Shown here: positions 1-10,784 of the stretch, one piece after another
Numbering within the stretch: position 1 is the first letter of the stretch
Layout: each line of letters begins with the position of its first letter
Assembly: GCF_036588685.1 (NCBI RefSeq)
Contig: NC_086383.1
Location: 59,347,448 to 59,411,447, forward strand
Direction of reading: 5' to 3'
Source of the DNA: Mytilus trossulus
Taxonomy: Eukaryota; Mollusca; Bivalvia; Mytilida; Mytilidae
Length of the DNA stretch: 64,000 nucleotides
Notes under the pieces: generated by a model
What the model saw: the letters and a program-made list of their open reading frames with translations, nothing else
The model's database searches: none
Told to the model about the DNA's origin: nothing
Position numbers and translations under genes: made by a program

Positions 1-230
1 GTACTTTTTCCAATGGAAAATTGTTCAAAGCTGACATATTGCTTTCTATGGACAATTGTGGACCGAGAATGTGTGTTGGATATTGTTTTATACATTCTGG
101 ATGCGTTGCAATACATTATAATGCTAAACATTTGGTGTGTCGTTTGTTGTCAAGAGCTGTTATTTGTAAAAACAAGAAGTATAGGAAAAGGAAAAGATTT
201 ATGTTTGCAGACATCAAAGATTGGACAATG
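1..230 (+). CDS. PAN/apple-like exon of gene 1 (5' end outside the window)
   Basis: Open in the frame starting at base 3 and ending at a strong donor (atg|gtaaga, GT at 231) in phase 0. The peptide has six Cys in a pattern typical of PAN/apple modules, with DNCGPRMCVGYC followed by SGCVAIHYNAKHLVCRLL, then a basic stretch KKYRKRKR. PAN modules are disulfide-bonded extracellular binding folds. The aromatic/His core between the Cys and the 'C-x-L' ending fit that family, but I assign it by eye only. The phase matches the exon at 745, so the two join without a frameshift. The beginning of the exon and any signal peptide lie left of the window. An alternative is an unrelated Cys-rich extracellular module. 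Confidence 0.62.
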
Positions 231-410
231 GTAAGACAATATTTCTTTTTAACAACTATTTTCCGAGGCAATTAATTGTCTTCTGTTATTTATGATATTT
301 TATATCATATTGACAAATTCATTTATTTCATTCAACTGTTTTTGAACAATGGTCAGAATTTTTTCGTTTTAACTACTTTTTCCTGGGACAATATCCTACA
401 GCCTGGTGAC

Positions 411-480
411 CGTTGGCTATTTACTGCTTTTTGGTCGAGTTATTGTCTCTTTGACACATTCCCCATTTTCCATCCTCAAT
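411..480 (+). repeat. Dispersed repeat in the gene 1 intron
   Basis: Contains ggtcgagttattgtctcttt followed by gacacattcccc. A second copy of the same sequence is at 19362-19430, and I know it as an abundant mussel repeat. It lies inside the intron 231-744. Confidence 0.6.
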
Positions 481-500
481 TCTATCTGGTAGTTCACATT

Positions 501-544
501 GACAAATCATGGAAGTAATATCAATATTACTTCCATGGACAAAT
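501..544. mobile_element. Micro-palindrome P1 with 7-bp flanking direct repeats
   Basis: Perfect 14-bp arms CATGGAAGTAATAT (508-521) and their reverse complement (524-537) around a 2-nt centre. The hairpin is bracketed by gacaaat at 501-507 and again at 538-544, as expected of a target-site duplication. It lies in the gene 1 intron. Confidence 0.7.
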
Positions 545-645
545 TAACTTGTTTGATTCTAATGTTTATTAGTTTTCACTTAATCAGTCATAAATAATTA
601 AAGGATACTATCGTCTGCAACCTGTGAAAAAAGGTGGTGGAGATC

Positions 646-686
646 GTAAGACCATGGAAGTAATAATATTACTTCCATGGTAAGAC
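646..686. mobile_element. Micro-palindrome P2 with 7-bp flanking direct repeats
   Basis: Arms CATGGAAGTAATA (653-665) and reverse complement (667-679), with a single central base. It is flanked by gtaagac at 646-652 and 680-686. The arms match P1, but the 7-bp flanks differ, so P1 and P2 are separate insertions rather than a local duplication. Confidence 0.7.
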
Positions 687-744
687 TATGCGACACGAAA
701 GATAAATCTTTATCTATTTAACATGTATCGAACTTTTTTTGTAG

Positions 745-1188
745 GATGAAAGTTTATGTTCGCCTAATCCATGTAAAATGCACCAGAAATGTGTCATGGT
801 AGACCAAATGTATCAGATTTGTGTCCGTTTCCAGCCGACAATTGCGCATATACAGGAAACAGAAGAAATCACCACTAACACTGCAGAAATTTCTAGAACT
901 AGTAAAGAACCGGAAACTAACACAAAAGCGGGTAGTACAAGTATAGAAATACTCAGTACCAGTAACATTCCTAGTGGTTTCAATACATTACAAGCCGAAA
1001 TGGTGACTTACATTGAATGCGAGGAATATAGGACCAACGACGGCGACGCGAATGAGGACGACACCATGATATACAATGGTACGACTGACGGCTACATCAT
1101 GGCTGCGACAAATTTATCCACATCTTGGATCTCGGAGACCACTATTACTAATAATGGTACAATTGAAACAGAAACGACTACTAAATAG
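745..1188 (+). CDS. Terminal exon of gene 1: start of an EGF-like module, then Thr/Ser-rich tail
   Basis: Preceded by a T-rich acceptor (tttttttgtag, AG at 743-744) and in phase 0 with the upstream donor. It opens with DESLCSPNPCKMHQKC, the usual first half of an EGF-like module (C-x-PNPC...C), then one more Cys (QICVR). The usual last C-x-G-x-C part is missing, so the module is truncated or atypical. About 110 residues rich in Thr, Ser, Glu and Asn follow, with several N-x-T/S sequons (NGT, NLS, NNGT), and the chain ends at a TAG. No transmembrane segment is visible after the Cys-rich part, so the product looks secreted. Family assignment is by motif only. Confidence 0.65.
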   Translation, partial: DESLCSPNPCKMHQKCVMVDQMYQICVRFQPTIAHIQETEEITTNTAEISRTSKEPETNTKAGSTSIEILSTSNIPSGFNTLQAEMVTYIECEEYRTNDGDANEDDTMIYNGTTDGYIMAATNLSTSWISETTITNNGTIETETTTK

Positions 1189-1229
1189 ACTTATGTATGC
1201 TAACATTAAAAATGGAAGAAAGTTTATGA

Positions 1230-1235
1230 AATAAA
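1230..1235 (+). terminator. Candidate polyadenylation signal of gene 1
   Basis: AATAAA about 40 bases after the stop codon at 1188, in the right place for a short 3'UTR. Confidence 0.45.
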
Positions 1236-1432
1236 TGGCAAATAATTCGGTTTTCCTTTTACAAATGGTACCTCCGTTTTCGACAGATTTTATCTTTAAT
1301 TTCCATTGTAGACAAAAGTTTTCAAACGCTAACAGAGCTTTGCTAGACCATACACAAATGTTTATGACATTTGATCTAGAGGCTTTGCAAGTGGGGTACA
1401 TCGTTCTCCAAAAAAGAAGTCTTCGAGATCAT

Positions 1433-1525
1433 TGCAGGCCGTACGGTGACCTATAGTTGTTTATGTCTGTGTCATTTTGGTCACTTGTGAATAGTTGTCT
1501 CATTGGCAATCATATCACATATTAT
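1433..1525 (+). repeat. Dispersed mussel repeat, family B
   Basis: Reads gccgtacggtgacctatag ... agttgtctcattggcaatca. Other copies or fragments in this window are at 2445-2500, 9345-9385, 21257-21306, 24770-24815, 25845-25930, 46040-46082, 51545-51600, 52195-52290, 54574-54690 and 60555-60630, in both orientations. Confidence 0.75.
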
Positions 1526-1673
1526 TTTTTTTATAAGTACACTGCAAAAAAAAAAAGGTAAAAGGTTTTCTCCTTGCCGAACTCCATTATCGCAATTAAA
1601 AAAATGATGATATTTCGTCACTGTCTTTGATACACGATTTGACATCGCTATACATATTATAAGGGACGTATGA

Positions 1674-2558
1674 CATTTGCGCCAATTTTGAAAATTTTCA
1701 TTCTTCCATTTGCGCCGATTTCATTTTTACATTTGGTTCGATTTTATATTTTTCCTAATTGGATTTACAGGTCAGTTCATACTTTTACATTGGCTGAGCA
1801 CAGAGTACATGTATAAAGACAAATCAAGTGACATTGCAATTGGTAAATGGCTATCCCAATGTTTCGAGTTACCATTCCTTTCCCTAAATGAAATCGATGA
1901 CTGCTTCACGTTTGACATTGTCTGACGCTCCGCTCCTTCTGTTGACAAATGTCATACATTCTTAGACTAAGTACAAGTACACATTCTATAACGGTCAACC
2001 AATTTGTGATGGCGTCCACAAAATTAACAAAGGGATGATTTCAACTTCACCATTTGGAACTCTTGGTTTAATAGCTTTCTTGTGAGAAAATATGAACTCT
2101 AGAAATGCCCCACCAGTACGTTTTCTAGACAAAGAAAAGATGGCCTTTAGTAAAATTACGCCAAATATAGAAGAGACGAAATCATAAGAAAGGAATATAT
2201 TAGATGTGTTGCCTATACATGCTCGGCAAGAACAGATTAATGATTTGAATGTATTCCGTTTTTATGGATTTGAATGCTGTACATATATTTTTAATTCGTC
2301 ATTTTAGTATAAACAAAGTGTTTTTACTTTTTGATTTTAAGCAGGAGACAACAGTTATATACATGTTATGATAAATAATTCCTAACAAAATTAATGAACA
2401 ACTGGCTAACGGAAGAGGTCTTTAATGATAAATGAAAATAACACTACTGGGATGGAGAGCTGTCTCATTGGCACTCATACCACATCTTCTTATATCATAT
2501 CACCTGTAATTTACCTTTAAAAAATCGGCGCAAATAAGAAAAAAAATTGGCGCAAATG
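1674..2558. mobile_element. Possible DNA element with ~40-bp inverted ends
   Basis: Left end catttgcgccaatttt ... atttgcgccgattt (1674-1722). The right end 2519-2558 is its inverted complement, with one internal length difference. No transposase is visible inside. The interior holds another dispersed mussel repeat from about 1975 and a family B fragment at 2445-2500. No convincing target-site duplication was found, so this may also be two inverted copies of a short repeat. Confidence 0.4.
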
Positions 2559-2869
2559 CAAAACGCCGATTATAGGTGACTCTAAACACTTTACCTGTGG
2601 TTTCTGATGTTCGTAACTTGATCCACAATTCGGACCACAATAGAGTGCCAAAAGCCTTAGAAAAGTCTACAAAAGTACATTAAAAAAAATTCCCGATACG
2701 ATTGGTAAATATATACCAGGGAATACAAAACGAATTTATAATCATATGTATTTCATCAGATAATTCTATGATTCCTCCATTTAAAGCAGCTGTGAAGGTT
2801 TTCCCGAGACACGAAACTAGCGTAATGGGTCTTAAAGCTAGATGTGTCCCCTTTTTTTCACCCAACTAT

Positions 2870-3620
2870 CACGGTCCACTGAACATAGAAAGTATGCTCC
2901 ACCTACGATAGTACAGGTACATTATGTTTCGTGGACTATGGCTCCGTTTATCCGTCCGCACTTCTGTCTTGCTCTACAAACGGACGCACAGACCAATAAA
3001 TCACAAATGGGGCATACAAATAGGTCGAAAAGGACTGAAGTCATCATAACGATACAAAGCAGACAAACTGTTAACACAAATGCACACTTATTTTTCATTC
3101 AAAGATTGGTTCCATGAAGAGAATTCTTTTGATATCATTGATTTTAAGAAAAGGCCGTTCATATTGTCAAAATTTTAAGAATTATGATAAACATGATAAA
3201 TCATTAAAATTTGTTTAAATGTTTTAAAATTACACAAAAAATCTTTACTATAACGGAAACAAAATGATCATTGTATTGGTAGTTCTTTTGGTTTATGTAA
3301 AGAACAGGTCTTGGTACTGACTGTGTTATTTGATATCAATGCGTTAGTTGTTATTTTTATTTTGTTTTGGATCCGACTCTGACTGAGTCTTATGGTGATA
3401 TAATAAATAATATATTTACTAGTATTGTAATATCTTAATCATGTTAATGTCGACCCAATATATACCCTCCGTGTGGGTATACTGTTTTACCTCTGTCCGT
3501 CCGTCCGTCTGTCCCGCTTCAGGTTAAAGTTTTTGGTCGAGGTAGTTTTTTTTTATCAAGTTGGAAGTGATAGTGCGAGTTCGGCATCCGTTTACTATGG
3601 ACACATTCTTGTTATAGTTT
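2870..3620 (+). repeat. Fragments of the (CCGT)-bearing dispersed repeat, family C
   Basis: Around 2941-3000 and 3470-3550, including gtccgtccgtccgtctgtcc followed by aagtttttggtcgaggtag. Related copies are at 24245-24345 (minus strand), 42285-42570 and 57655-57785. All share the same order of elements: a purine/pyrimidine lead, the (CCGT)n run, then 'tcaggt..aagttttt.gtcgaggtag'. Confidence 0.65.
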
Positions 3621-3629
3621 GTTTTTCAG

Positions 3630-3790
3630 GATGCTGAAAGTGTGCTGCTACACCATTGTCCCAGGTTTGGGGAGGGTTGGTGCCCTCAAATATTTAACCC
3701 CGCCACATTCTTAATGTGCCCGTCTAAAGTCAGTATAGCCGGTAGTTAAGTGGTTGTCGTTGGTTCATGTCTGTCAGATATGTTTTTCGT
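3630..3790 (+). repeat. 3'-terminal segment of a mussel retroelement-like repeat
   Basis: Carries 'aggtttggggagggttgg' and 'aaccccgccacattctta', which I recognise as the common 3' noncoding end of several mussel retroelement families. No coding sequence precedes it here. Recognition is from memory. Confidence 0.4.
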
Positions 3791-4129
3791 AACTTGTTTT
3801 ATTATAATTCATCAGTCTTGCCCCTCCCCTAACCAGTATAAAAGTAGCATTTTTTCGGGATTTAAAAAAAAGCTCGCGATATAAAATCGGAACCCCTATA
3901 TTGAGTGTCATCGTGTATGTCTGATTGGTCACCACGATATTCATCAAATCGCACGGTTGGGTGTCTTAATCAATTGATAGAATCAGGAATTGCTCATTTT
4001 TTGGAGCACATACATTTCGTCGTATTTGTCATCTTATTTTTTAAAGACCAGGGTTTGAATTTTTCTCCTTGCTTTTTCATTTTTTTCTGACGCTACATTA
4101 GTCGCTAATGTTCGCTACAAAGTAAGATA

Positions 4130-4970
4130 AAACTCAGATGAGTGATACATGTACAAGGGGTAGAAAGTGTAACGACCAAAGAAGGCGGGTACATAGGGTT
4201 ATATAACTCTAATACTTTTATTTGTGTAGTTAATAGTGGTGAATCAATCCCCTGAAATGAAAGGCTGCATGCGCGTAGCTACGTTTATGTCAAAACGCCC
4301 GGGCCGTACACTTGAATTTTGAATAAAAAGGGACTAAATTTACTCAAATAGATCATTTAATAAAATATTATTTGTTCGAATCTTTTGTAAAAGTCTGAAT
4401 CTACTATGAATTCTACGTACTTTTCTTATTTTAAAAGCAATTCACTATCTGCTCAGATTCGATATGCTGTTTGTATTTTTGTCGAGCCTGTGATTTATAC
4501 ATGTCCCAAAAGCGAGACAAAGCGGTGTCAATATTTATAGGTTCCGAATGTGGATAAAGATATTTGAATGACTCCGTGAAATTATACGAAAGTTGGACAG
4601 AAACTGTTTATGATCAAAAGAGTATTCAAATCAATATAATAATGCAATTATTATATATCTTTAATTTTCCCGCATTTTAAGGACAAATGCAATTTATAAG
4701 TGGTCGCATCTTGGGCTTACATTTTGTTATTTCTCATTGATATTATTAACTACTTCTCGAACCTTCATCAATTTTATGACAATGCCGAAAAAGCTAAAAT
4801 TTTGAAAGCATTTGTTTTCGTTCATTTTTCTGGGTTTTTTTCCTGATAGATAGGTAGGTTGACTCTTCTTCACACAATTAATTGTTTTACATGCTCAATG
4901 TATAAATCTTCATAGCTTGTCGTGAAATATTCCAGGTCAAGAAAAAAATATCAGAAGAAATTTTTTAGCT
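4130..4970. other. No gene recognised
   Basis: AT-rich stretch with no long open frame, no clear repeat structure and no recognised RNA gene. Confidence 0.5.
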
Positions 4971-4979
4971 CTGACACCT

Positions 4980-5690
4980 GGCCCTTTCTCATCACTTGGC
5001 ATCCGTAGCTCGTCATCCGTTGTCGTCGTCGTCCGTCCGGTTAACTTTTACAAAAGATTTCTCCTCTGAAACTACTGGGCCAAATATAACCAAACTTGGC
5101 CACAATCATCATTGGGGTATCTAGTTTAAAAATGTGTTCGGTGACCCGGCCAACCAACCAAGATGGCCACTATGGCTAAAAATAGAACAATGGGGTAAAA
5201 TGAAGATTTTGGCTCATATCTCTAAAACCAAAGCATTTAGATCAAATTTATTTATCAGGTGAAGATCTATCTGCCCTGAAATTTTAAGATGAATCGGAAA
5301 ACCCGTTGTATAATTGCTGCCCCTGAATTGGTAATTTTCTTGAAATTTTCCCGTTTTTTGTTATTATCATCAATACTATAATAGATAGAGATAAACTATA
5401 AACAACAATTATGTTCAACAAAGTAAGATCTACAAATAAGTCAACATTACTAGAATGGTCAATTGACCCCTTAAGGAGTTATTGCCCTTTATAGTTAATT
5501 TTTAACATTTTTTTGTAATTTTTTGTAATCTTTTACAAAATTCTTCTCCTGAAACTATAAAGACAAAAACCAAACTTGTCCACAATCATCATTTATAGGG
5601 TATCTTGTTTAAAAAATGTGTCCAATGACTCTGCCCACAAAACAAGATGGCCGACATGGCTAAAAAAATAGTACATAATCAGGGTCCCAG
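4980..5690 (+). repeat. Tandem pair of a bivalve dispersed repeat
   Basis: Two diverged copies of the same module, at about 5037-5187 and 5521-5680, separated by ~480 bp. Both read 'ttctcct(ct)gaaacta ... ccaaacttg.ccacaatcat ... aacaagatggcc.(c/a)a(c/t)atggc'. This is a widely dispersed bivalve repeat. The intervening sequence (taattgctgcccctgaatt ... gagataaactataaac) belongs to the same unit. Confidence 0.65.
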
Positions 5691-5699
5691 ATGCAGCTA

Positions 5700-6078
5700 C
5701 CATACTCTAGCCGCTTTGGTCTCACAAGTGATATATATAGGCCTTTTCTTTAACTGACTGACTGACAGTTGCAATAAGTATGTGTATCAACTCCATTATA
5801 CTGCTGAAGACAAATACCCCCCATGAGAAGAAGAATCGAAATGATCTAAACGGACAACCATATATAATTATTGAGAACGGAGTTGGTCTTTTCATAGTCC
5901 TATAACATATGACCTCGGGGGCATTATTTACTATTTCTATTTGCTGTTCTGGTAAAAAAAAAAATTACTATCCAAAATGAATGTGCAAGAAATAAAAGAT
6001 GAAAATATCAGAATAAAAACGTTAAAAATTGAATAAGAATGCGAAGTCATACGTTTCTGGTCTTATAAAAATCACATC
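5700..6078. other. No gene recognised
   Basis: AT-rich spacer before the first copy of the 1-kb duplication. No supported coding or RNA feature. Confidence 0.45.
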
Positions 6079-7064
6079 TGACAGTTCAACTTTAACTGCA
6101 GGTAATAAAACTATCCACTAATCAAATTAGCCTTGCGTCATTGATTTTCTCTGTTCACAAATAAACAGTTATAAAGCCAAACTAACTAAAAGGTCAATGT
6201 TTACAAAACATTAAAATGTTACAATATTGTTATCTCCCCTGATTTATTTCAGAAATCGTTTATTTTTATTTTTTGAACTTCTTTGAAATTTAATCAAAAA
6301 ATGAATTATATAAGAACTAACAATAGTAATAATTTGATTTAGTGTAATTACAAAACTTTGAAAATTAAGAAAAATATGGGTAAAATTTGTCTTTTGGCTT
6401 ATAAGATTTGCCCTTAAAAATATGTTTTGTAATAGAAATTTATAAAATGAAAATTATATTAGCCGATTACGACGACAACGTGATAGCAATATATATAACG
6501 TTAGGGCGCAGCTTTATACGATTATATAGAATATTTGAGGCTTAGAAAGCTAAGCAACATTAAAATAACAAACAGCAATACTTTCAATAAGTGAAATTTC
6601 TATTACTGGATGGTCTGTTTATGGAGATATCCATTTGACGTACGTGGCTCGGTACTTGTGCATCTCGTCTATGTGTTGTTTAATTATCTTTCATTTTCGC
6701 TGGTGTACTTCGTACATGCATAGATGTAATTACATCTATGGTACATGTAACTTTTTGTGTTTCTTTGGTACACAGGACGTGGTTCTGTACTCGGGATTAT
6801 TTTGTTCATCGTGGATTACCTTCAACACAAAGGTTGAACGTTTTTTATAAGCTATGTTATTGTATGGGAGTGTTGTCGAATCGTCACTCATTCAATTTTC
6901 GCCAGTTTATTATTAGGATAAACATTTTTCAAATAAACTATTCACCGTGTCTATTACTTGTAATCTATATAAGACGGTTTGTTGTGTTTCTTTTTATTCC
7001 CCCGCTTTTTATACTGTGTTACCTCTATCTGTCAGTCTATCCATCCATCCATCTCTGTCCCATG
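6079..7064 (+). repeat. Direct 1-kb duplication, copy 1
   Basis: Begins tgacagttcaactttaactg and runs to the (CCAT)n-rich segment near 7050. It matches 9765-10762 with only scattered substitutions and small indels. The sequences before and after the two copies are unrelated. The short open frames inside are not preserved in a way that suggests protein selection, and the 3' part is family C-like repeat sequence. Confidence 0.85.
6712..6747. mobile_element. Micro-palindrome P3 with 7-bp flanking direct repeats
   Basis: A perfect 22-bp palindrome (6719-6740; arm CATAGATGTAA) flanked by gtacatg at 6712-6718 and 6741-6747. It is also present in the second duplication copy, so it was inserted before the 1-kb duplication. 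Confidence 0.7.
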
Positions 7065-8230
7065 AATATTTGTAGTTTCCCCATACATTATAGTGATAAC
7101 TATTGAAAAAAAATGTAATTTATCACCAGCATCGAAAAAAAAGGAATAAAAACGTACGCGCGAAAAAAAAATCTTACTCAGATAAAAAAATAATAACCCT
7201 CCCCCTTTTTAAGTTAAGCGGTTGCTACTTTATGAAAGCTATTTTTATAATTTGCAGTAGTTTGAATATACTAGAGATGTCTCGATTACGAATCAACTCT
7301 AGAAAACGTTAGCTGCAGCAGCGTGCTTACAGCCGAAAAAAAAAGGATTGAGATATTAGGAATCACTAAATTTTTATCTTTTCTGTTTTTTTTCAAATGG
7401 TATTTTTTCTCCAAGGAGTATTTGGTAAAATAATAGGGTAACGTTTTTTTTTAATTTATTTTAAGTGTTTATTTAACGGATCTGAGATACTAGACACACA
7501 TATCATTTACCCCACACTTTTTTTAGTCATGCATTTATGCGTGAATCGTTGTAAGAGTAAAGACCAGTAGCGAATATTTCTGTGTACGTCAAGTCGATTC
7601 GGGAAGACCTTTTCAAATGAATTAGGCAGCAACTTTTTACTTCATTTTTTTAGGGAGAGCGAGGGAAGGGGGGGGGGGGGGGGGTTGGGGGGGGGGGGGG
7701 TAGTGGACTATTGATTTTTTTCAGGAATTTTTTTTGTGACAAGTCGAAATCAATTTTAGCATTATATATAGTGGCAGCTGAGGATGAAACAAACAAAAAA
7801 GTTTTCAGGGTCAAAAACTGGAAACATTTTTTGTTTCCAAAACAAAATCCATAGCTCACCATCCTCACCCCCTTGCCTTTATGTTTTATACTCAACTATA
7901 ATAGCCCCCCCCCCCCCCCCGAAAAACAATTGGTTCCTGCCTTATGGGTTCGGCAATGATGCTGCTTTGAGTCTTGATCAGGGGTTAATAAAGTACGTGA
8001 ATTTTTTTTTAACAAAAAAAAATCTGTAAAATTTTCACAACAATTTCTGTAAAGAACTATACTAATAATTATCAGAAATATCAATTTTACTCAAAAAAAG
8101 TTTCCTTCTTAAATATATACACGGTAAAACTAATGTTCTAAATGCCTAGTTTTGTGTACACTTAACCTACACAAGGCCTACATTGACTATCGACTGTGTG
8201 TAGATAAAACATGATTTAAACTACATGTAA
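7065..8230. other. Gene-free spacer with homopolymer tracts
   Basis: No supported gene. It holds G runs of 17 and 14 bases (7668-7684 and 7687-7700) separated by TT, and a run of 16 C at 7905-7920. Apparent proline/glycine-rich open frames here are by-products of these runs. Confidence 0.6.
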
Positions 8231-9667
8231 GGCCACACCAATTTGATTCCTTGTTCGACGGACCCGCCCGCACCTATTTTTTTCAAAACGGATTCTTTTT
8301 ATTTTTATTATATTCCCGCTTCCCGCATCCGGAAATGAAATCATGTCCATTTCCCGCACCGTTTTTTTGTAAATATTATGTAATGATCTCAACATTTGTT
8401 TTTTTAAAATCACAGTCTAGCCTTTATATAACGATTTTAAACCTATCAGCACCCCACAACACTGTTAATATCTGCGAGATTATTTGTTTCAGCATGAAAC
8501 CAATTTATTCCAAGCGGGTGCTCCGAAATACCAGTACAGAACAAAAACGTTGGTTTCTTTCCCCTTAACTTATATTCCCTATAAAAAAAAAATTCGTTGT
8601 TAAAATAAAGTACAAAGAACTTCTGAAGGATTTGCCTTCAACTGCAATTATAATGTATGATGACGGTCATACCCGCTGAAGGTTTGTGCACCTGTCCTGG
8701 TTGATTCAGGGACCTGTCGTACAGTTATCGTTTGTTGATGTGGTTCATTGGTATTTTCCCGTTTTGAAATATAATTTAGATCGTTGGTTTTCCTGTTCGA
8801 ATTGTGTACTAAACTGAGTTGTGGTCCCTTGCAGCTTGCAGGTTGGTTTTGATCAAAGCCCTGTGTAAAATGCCGTACTTTGACCTATGTTTGTTATTAT
8901 CAGGTTGGGACCAACCCTCCCTCAGACAAGGGCCCTGAAGGGGTCATTTTACCATGTTTACTGTTGTAGAAAAGAAAATAGAAATACTAAGGATTTATAT
9001 AGTGCTACTCTACAAAACCTTTGACAACTTAGATTTTTTTACTCAAAAAGAGGAGAAATACATTATATTTTAAACAACTTTTCTAAAAGAGGGATGGGTC
9101 CACTTATTTTTAATAATTTTAAACTGTTAAAGTAAATGTGTTAACATGGTTAAAGTCTAGGAATATTACAAAATTTTTTGACATGTTTTGACCATTTTAT
9201 ACCAATACTATAGTTCTTTGGGAAAATATAAGCCCTTTTGTACTTAAAGTGTTTTTACCAAAAAAAAATATTATAACTTATTTTGACCCCTCATAAAAGG
9301 GATATTCATAACATTAAGGGGTTGTTCTGAACCTGATTATGACTTGGATGGAGAATTATCTCATTGTCAGTCACACATACATAGACCAGATTTAATTATT
9401 CAATTATTTCTTGTTGAACAGGGGAAAAATACTTCATAAATTAAAGAAATGTCAAGGTACAAGTGATAATTCAAGTTTTAATATAGTCAAAACCTACTAT
9501 TTTATGTGTACAAAAAACAAAATATAATCGCTCGCCTTTACTTTTTAAGCTCCGCCTCCATAAATTTTCAAACTAAATATTTATTTATTAAAATTTTCAA
9601 ATCGCTCGCTCGCCCCAATTTTTGGAGTCAAAAAATCCGTAGAACAAGAAATTAAATTGGTGTGGCC
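8231..9667. mobile_element. Harbinger-like nonautonomous element (TIRs, TAA duplication)
   Basis: Left end ggccacaccaatttgattcc and right end, reverse-complemented, ggccacaccaatttaatttc agree at 24 of the first 26 positions. Both ends are followed directly by TAA (8228-8230 and 9668-9670). Three-base TWA target duplications with GG-starting ends are known for the PIF/Harbinger superfamily. No transposase frame is visible. The interior carries other dispersed mussel repeats, including a family B end at 9345-9385, so the element is a nonautonomous or heavily invaded copy. Confidence 0.6.
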
Positions 9668-9764
9668 TAAACATTGAGTTTTATCAATGGGAACGCAATT
9701 TTGTTTAGTTTACGTGTGAGTTTCACTAACACAACACCGAATTTAGGTCAATGTGAACACGGCT

Positions 9765-10762
9765 TGACAGTTCAACTTTAACTGCAGGTAATAAAACTAT
9801 CCACTAATCAAATTAGCCTTGCGTCATTGATTTTCTCTGTTCACAAATAAACAGTTATAAAGCCAAACTAACTAAAGGTCAATATTTACATTGAAATGTT
9901 ACAATATAGTTATCTCTCCTGTTTTATACCAGAAATCGTTTATTTTTATTTTTTGAACTTCTTTGAAACTTGATCAAAAAATGAATTATATAAGAACTAA
10001 CAATAGTAATAATTTGATTTAGTGTAATTACAAAACTTTAAAAATTAAGAAAAATATGGGTAAAATTTGTCTTTTGGCTTATAAGATTTGCCCTTAAAAA
10101 TATGTTTTGTAATAGAAATTTATAAAATGAAAATTCTGTTAGCTGTTTACGACGACAACGTGATACCAATATATATAACGTTAGGGCGCAGCTTTATACG
10201 ATTATATAGAATATTTGAGGCTTAGAAAGCTAAGCAACATAAAAATAACAAATAGCAATACCTTCCATAAATGAAATTTCTAATACTGGATGGTCTGTTT
10301 ATGGAAATATCCATTTGACGTACGTGGCTCGGTACTTGTACATCTCGTCTATGTGTTGTTTGATTATCTTTCATTTTCGCTGGTGTACTTCGTACATGCA
10401 TAGATGTAATTACATCTATGGTACATGTGACTTTTTGTGTTTCTTTGGTACAGAGGACGTGGTTCTGTACTCGGGATTATTTTGTTTATCGTGGATTTCC
10501 TTCACTGACAGAAAGGTTGAAAGTTTTTTATAAGCTATGTTATTGTATGGGATTGTTGTCGAATCGTCACTCATTCAATTTCCGCCAGTTTTTTATTAGG
10601 ATAAACATTTTTCAAATAAACTATTCACCGTGTTTATTACTTGTATTCTATATAAGACGGTTTGTTGTGTTTCTTTTTATTCCCCCGCTTTTTATACTGA
10701 TTTATCTCTATCTGTCAGTCCATCCATCCATCCATCCATCCTTCCGTCCCATGAATATTTTT
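9765..10762 (+). repeat. Direct 1-kb duplication, copy 2
   Basis: Second copy of 6079-7064, offset by 3686 bp at its start. It includes the same P3 palindrome (10399-10420, flanked by gtacatg at 10392-10398 and 10421-10427). Confidence 0.85.
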
Positions 10763-10784
10763 CTTTGCACTTTTCTCATTTTCT

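Noticed and set aside
6079..10762. LTR retrotransposon with 1-kb LTRs
   Set aside because: The copies do not start TG and end CA, no primer-binding site or polyprotein is visible, and the space between them is filled by a TIR element and other repeats.
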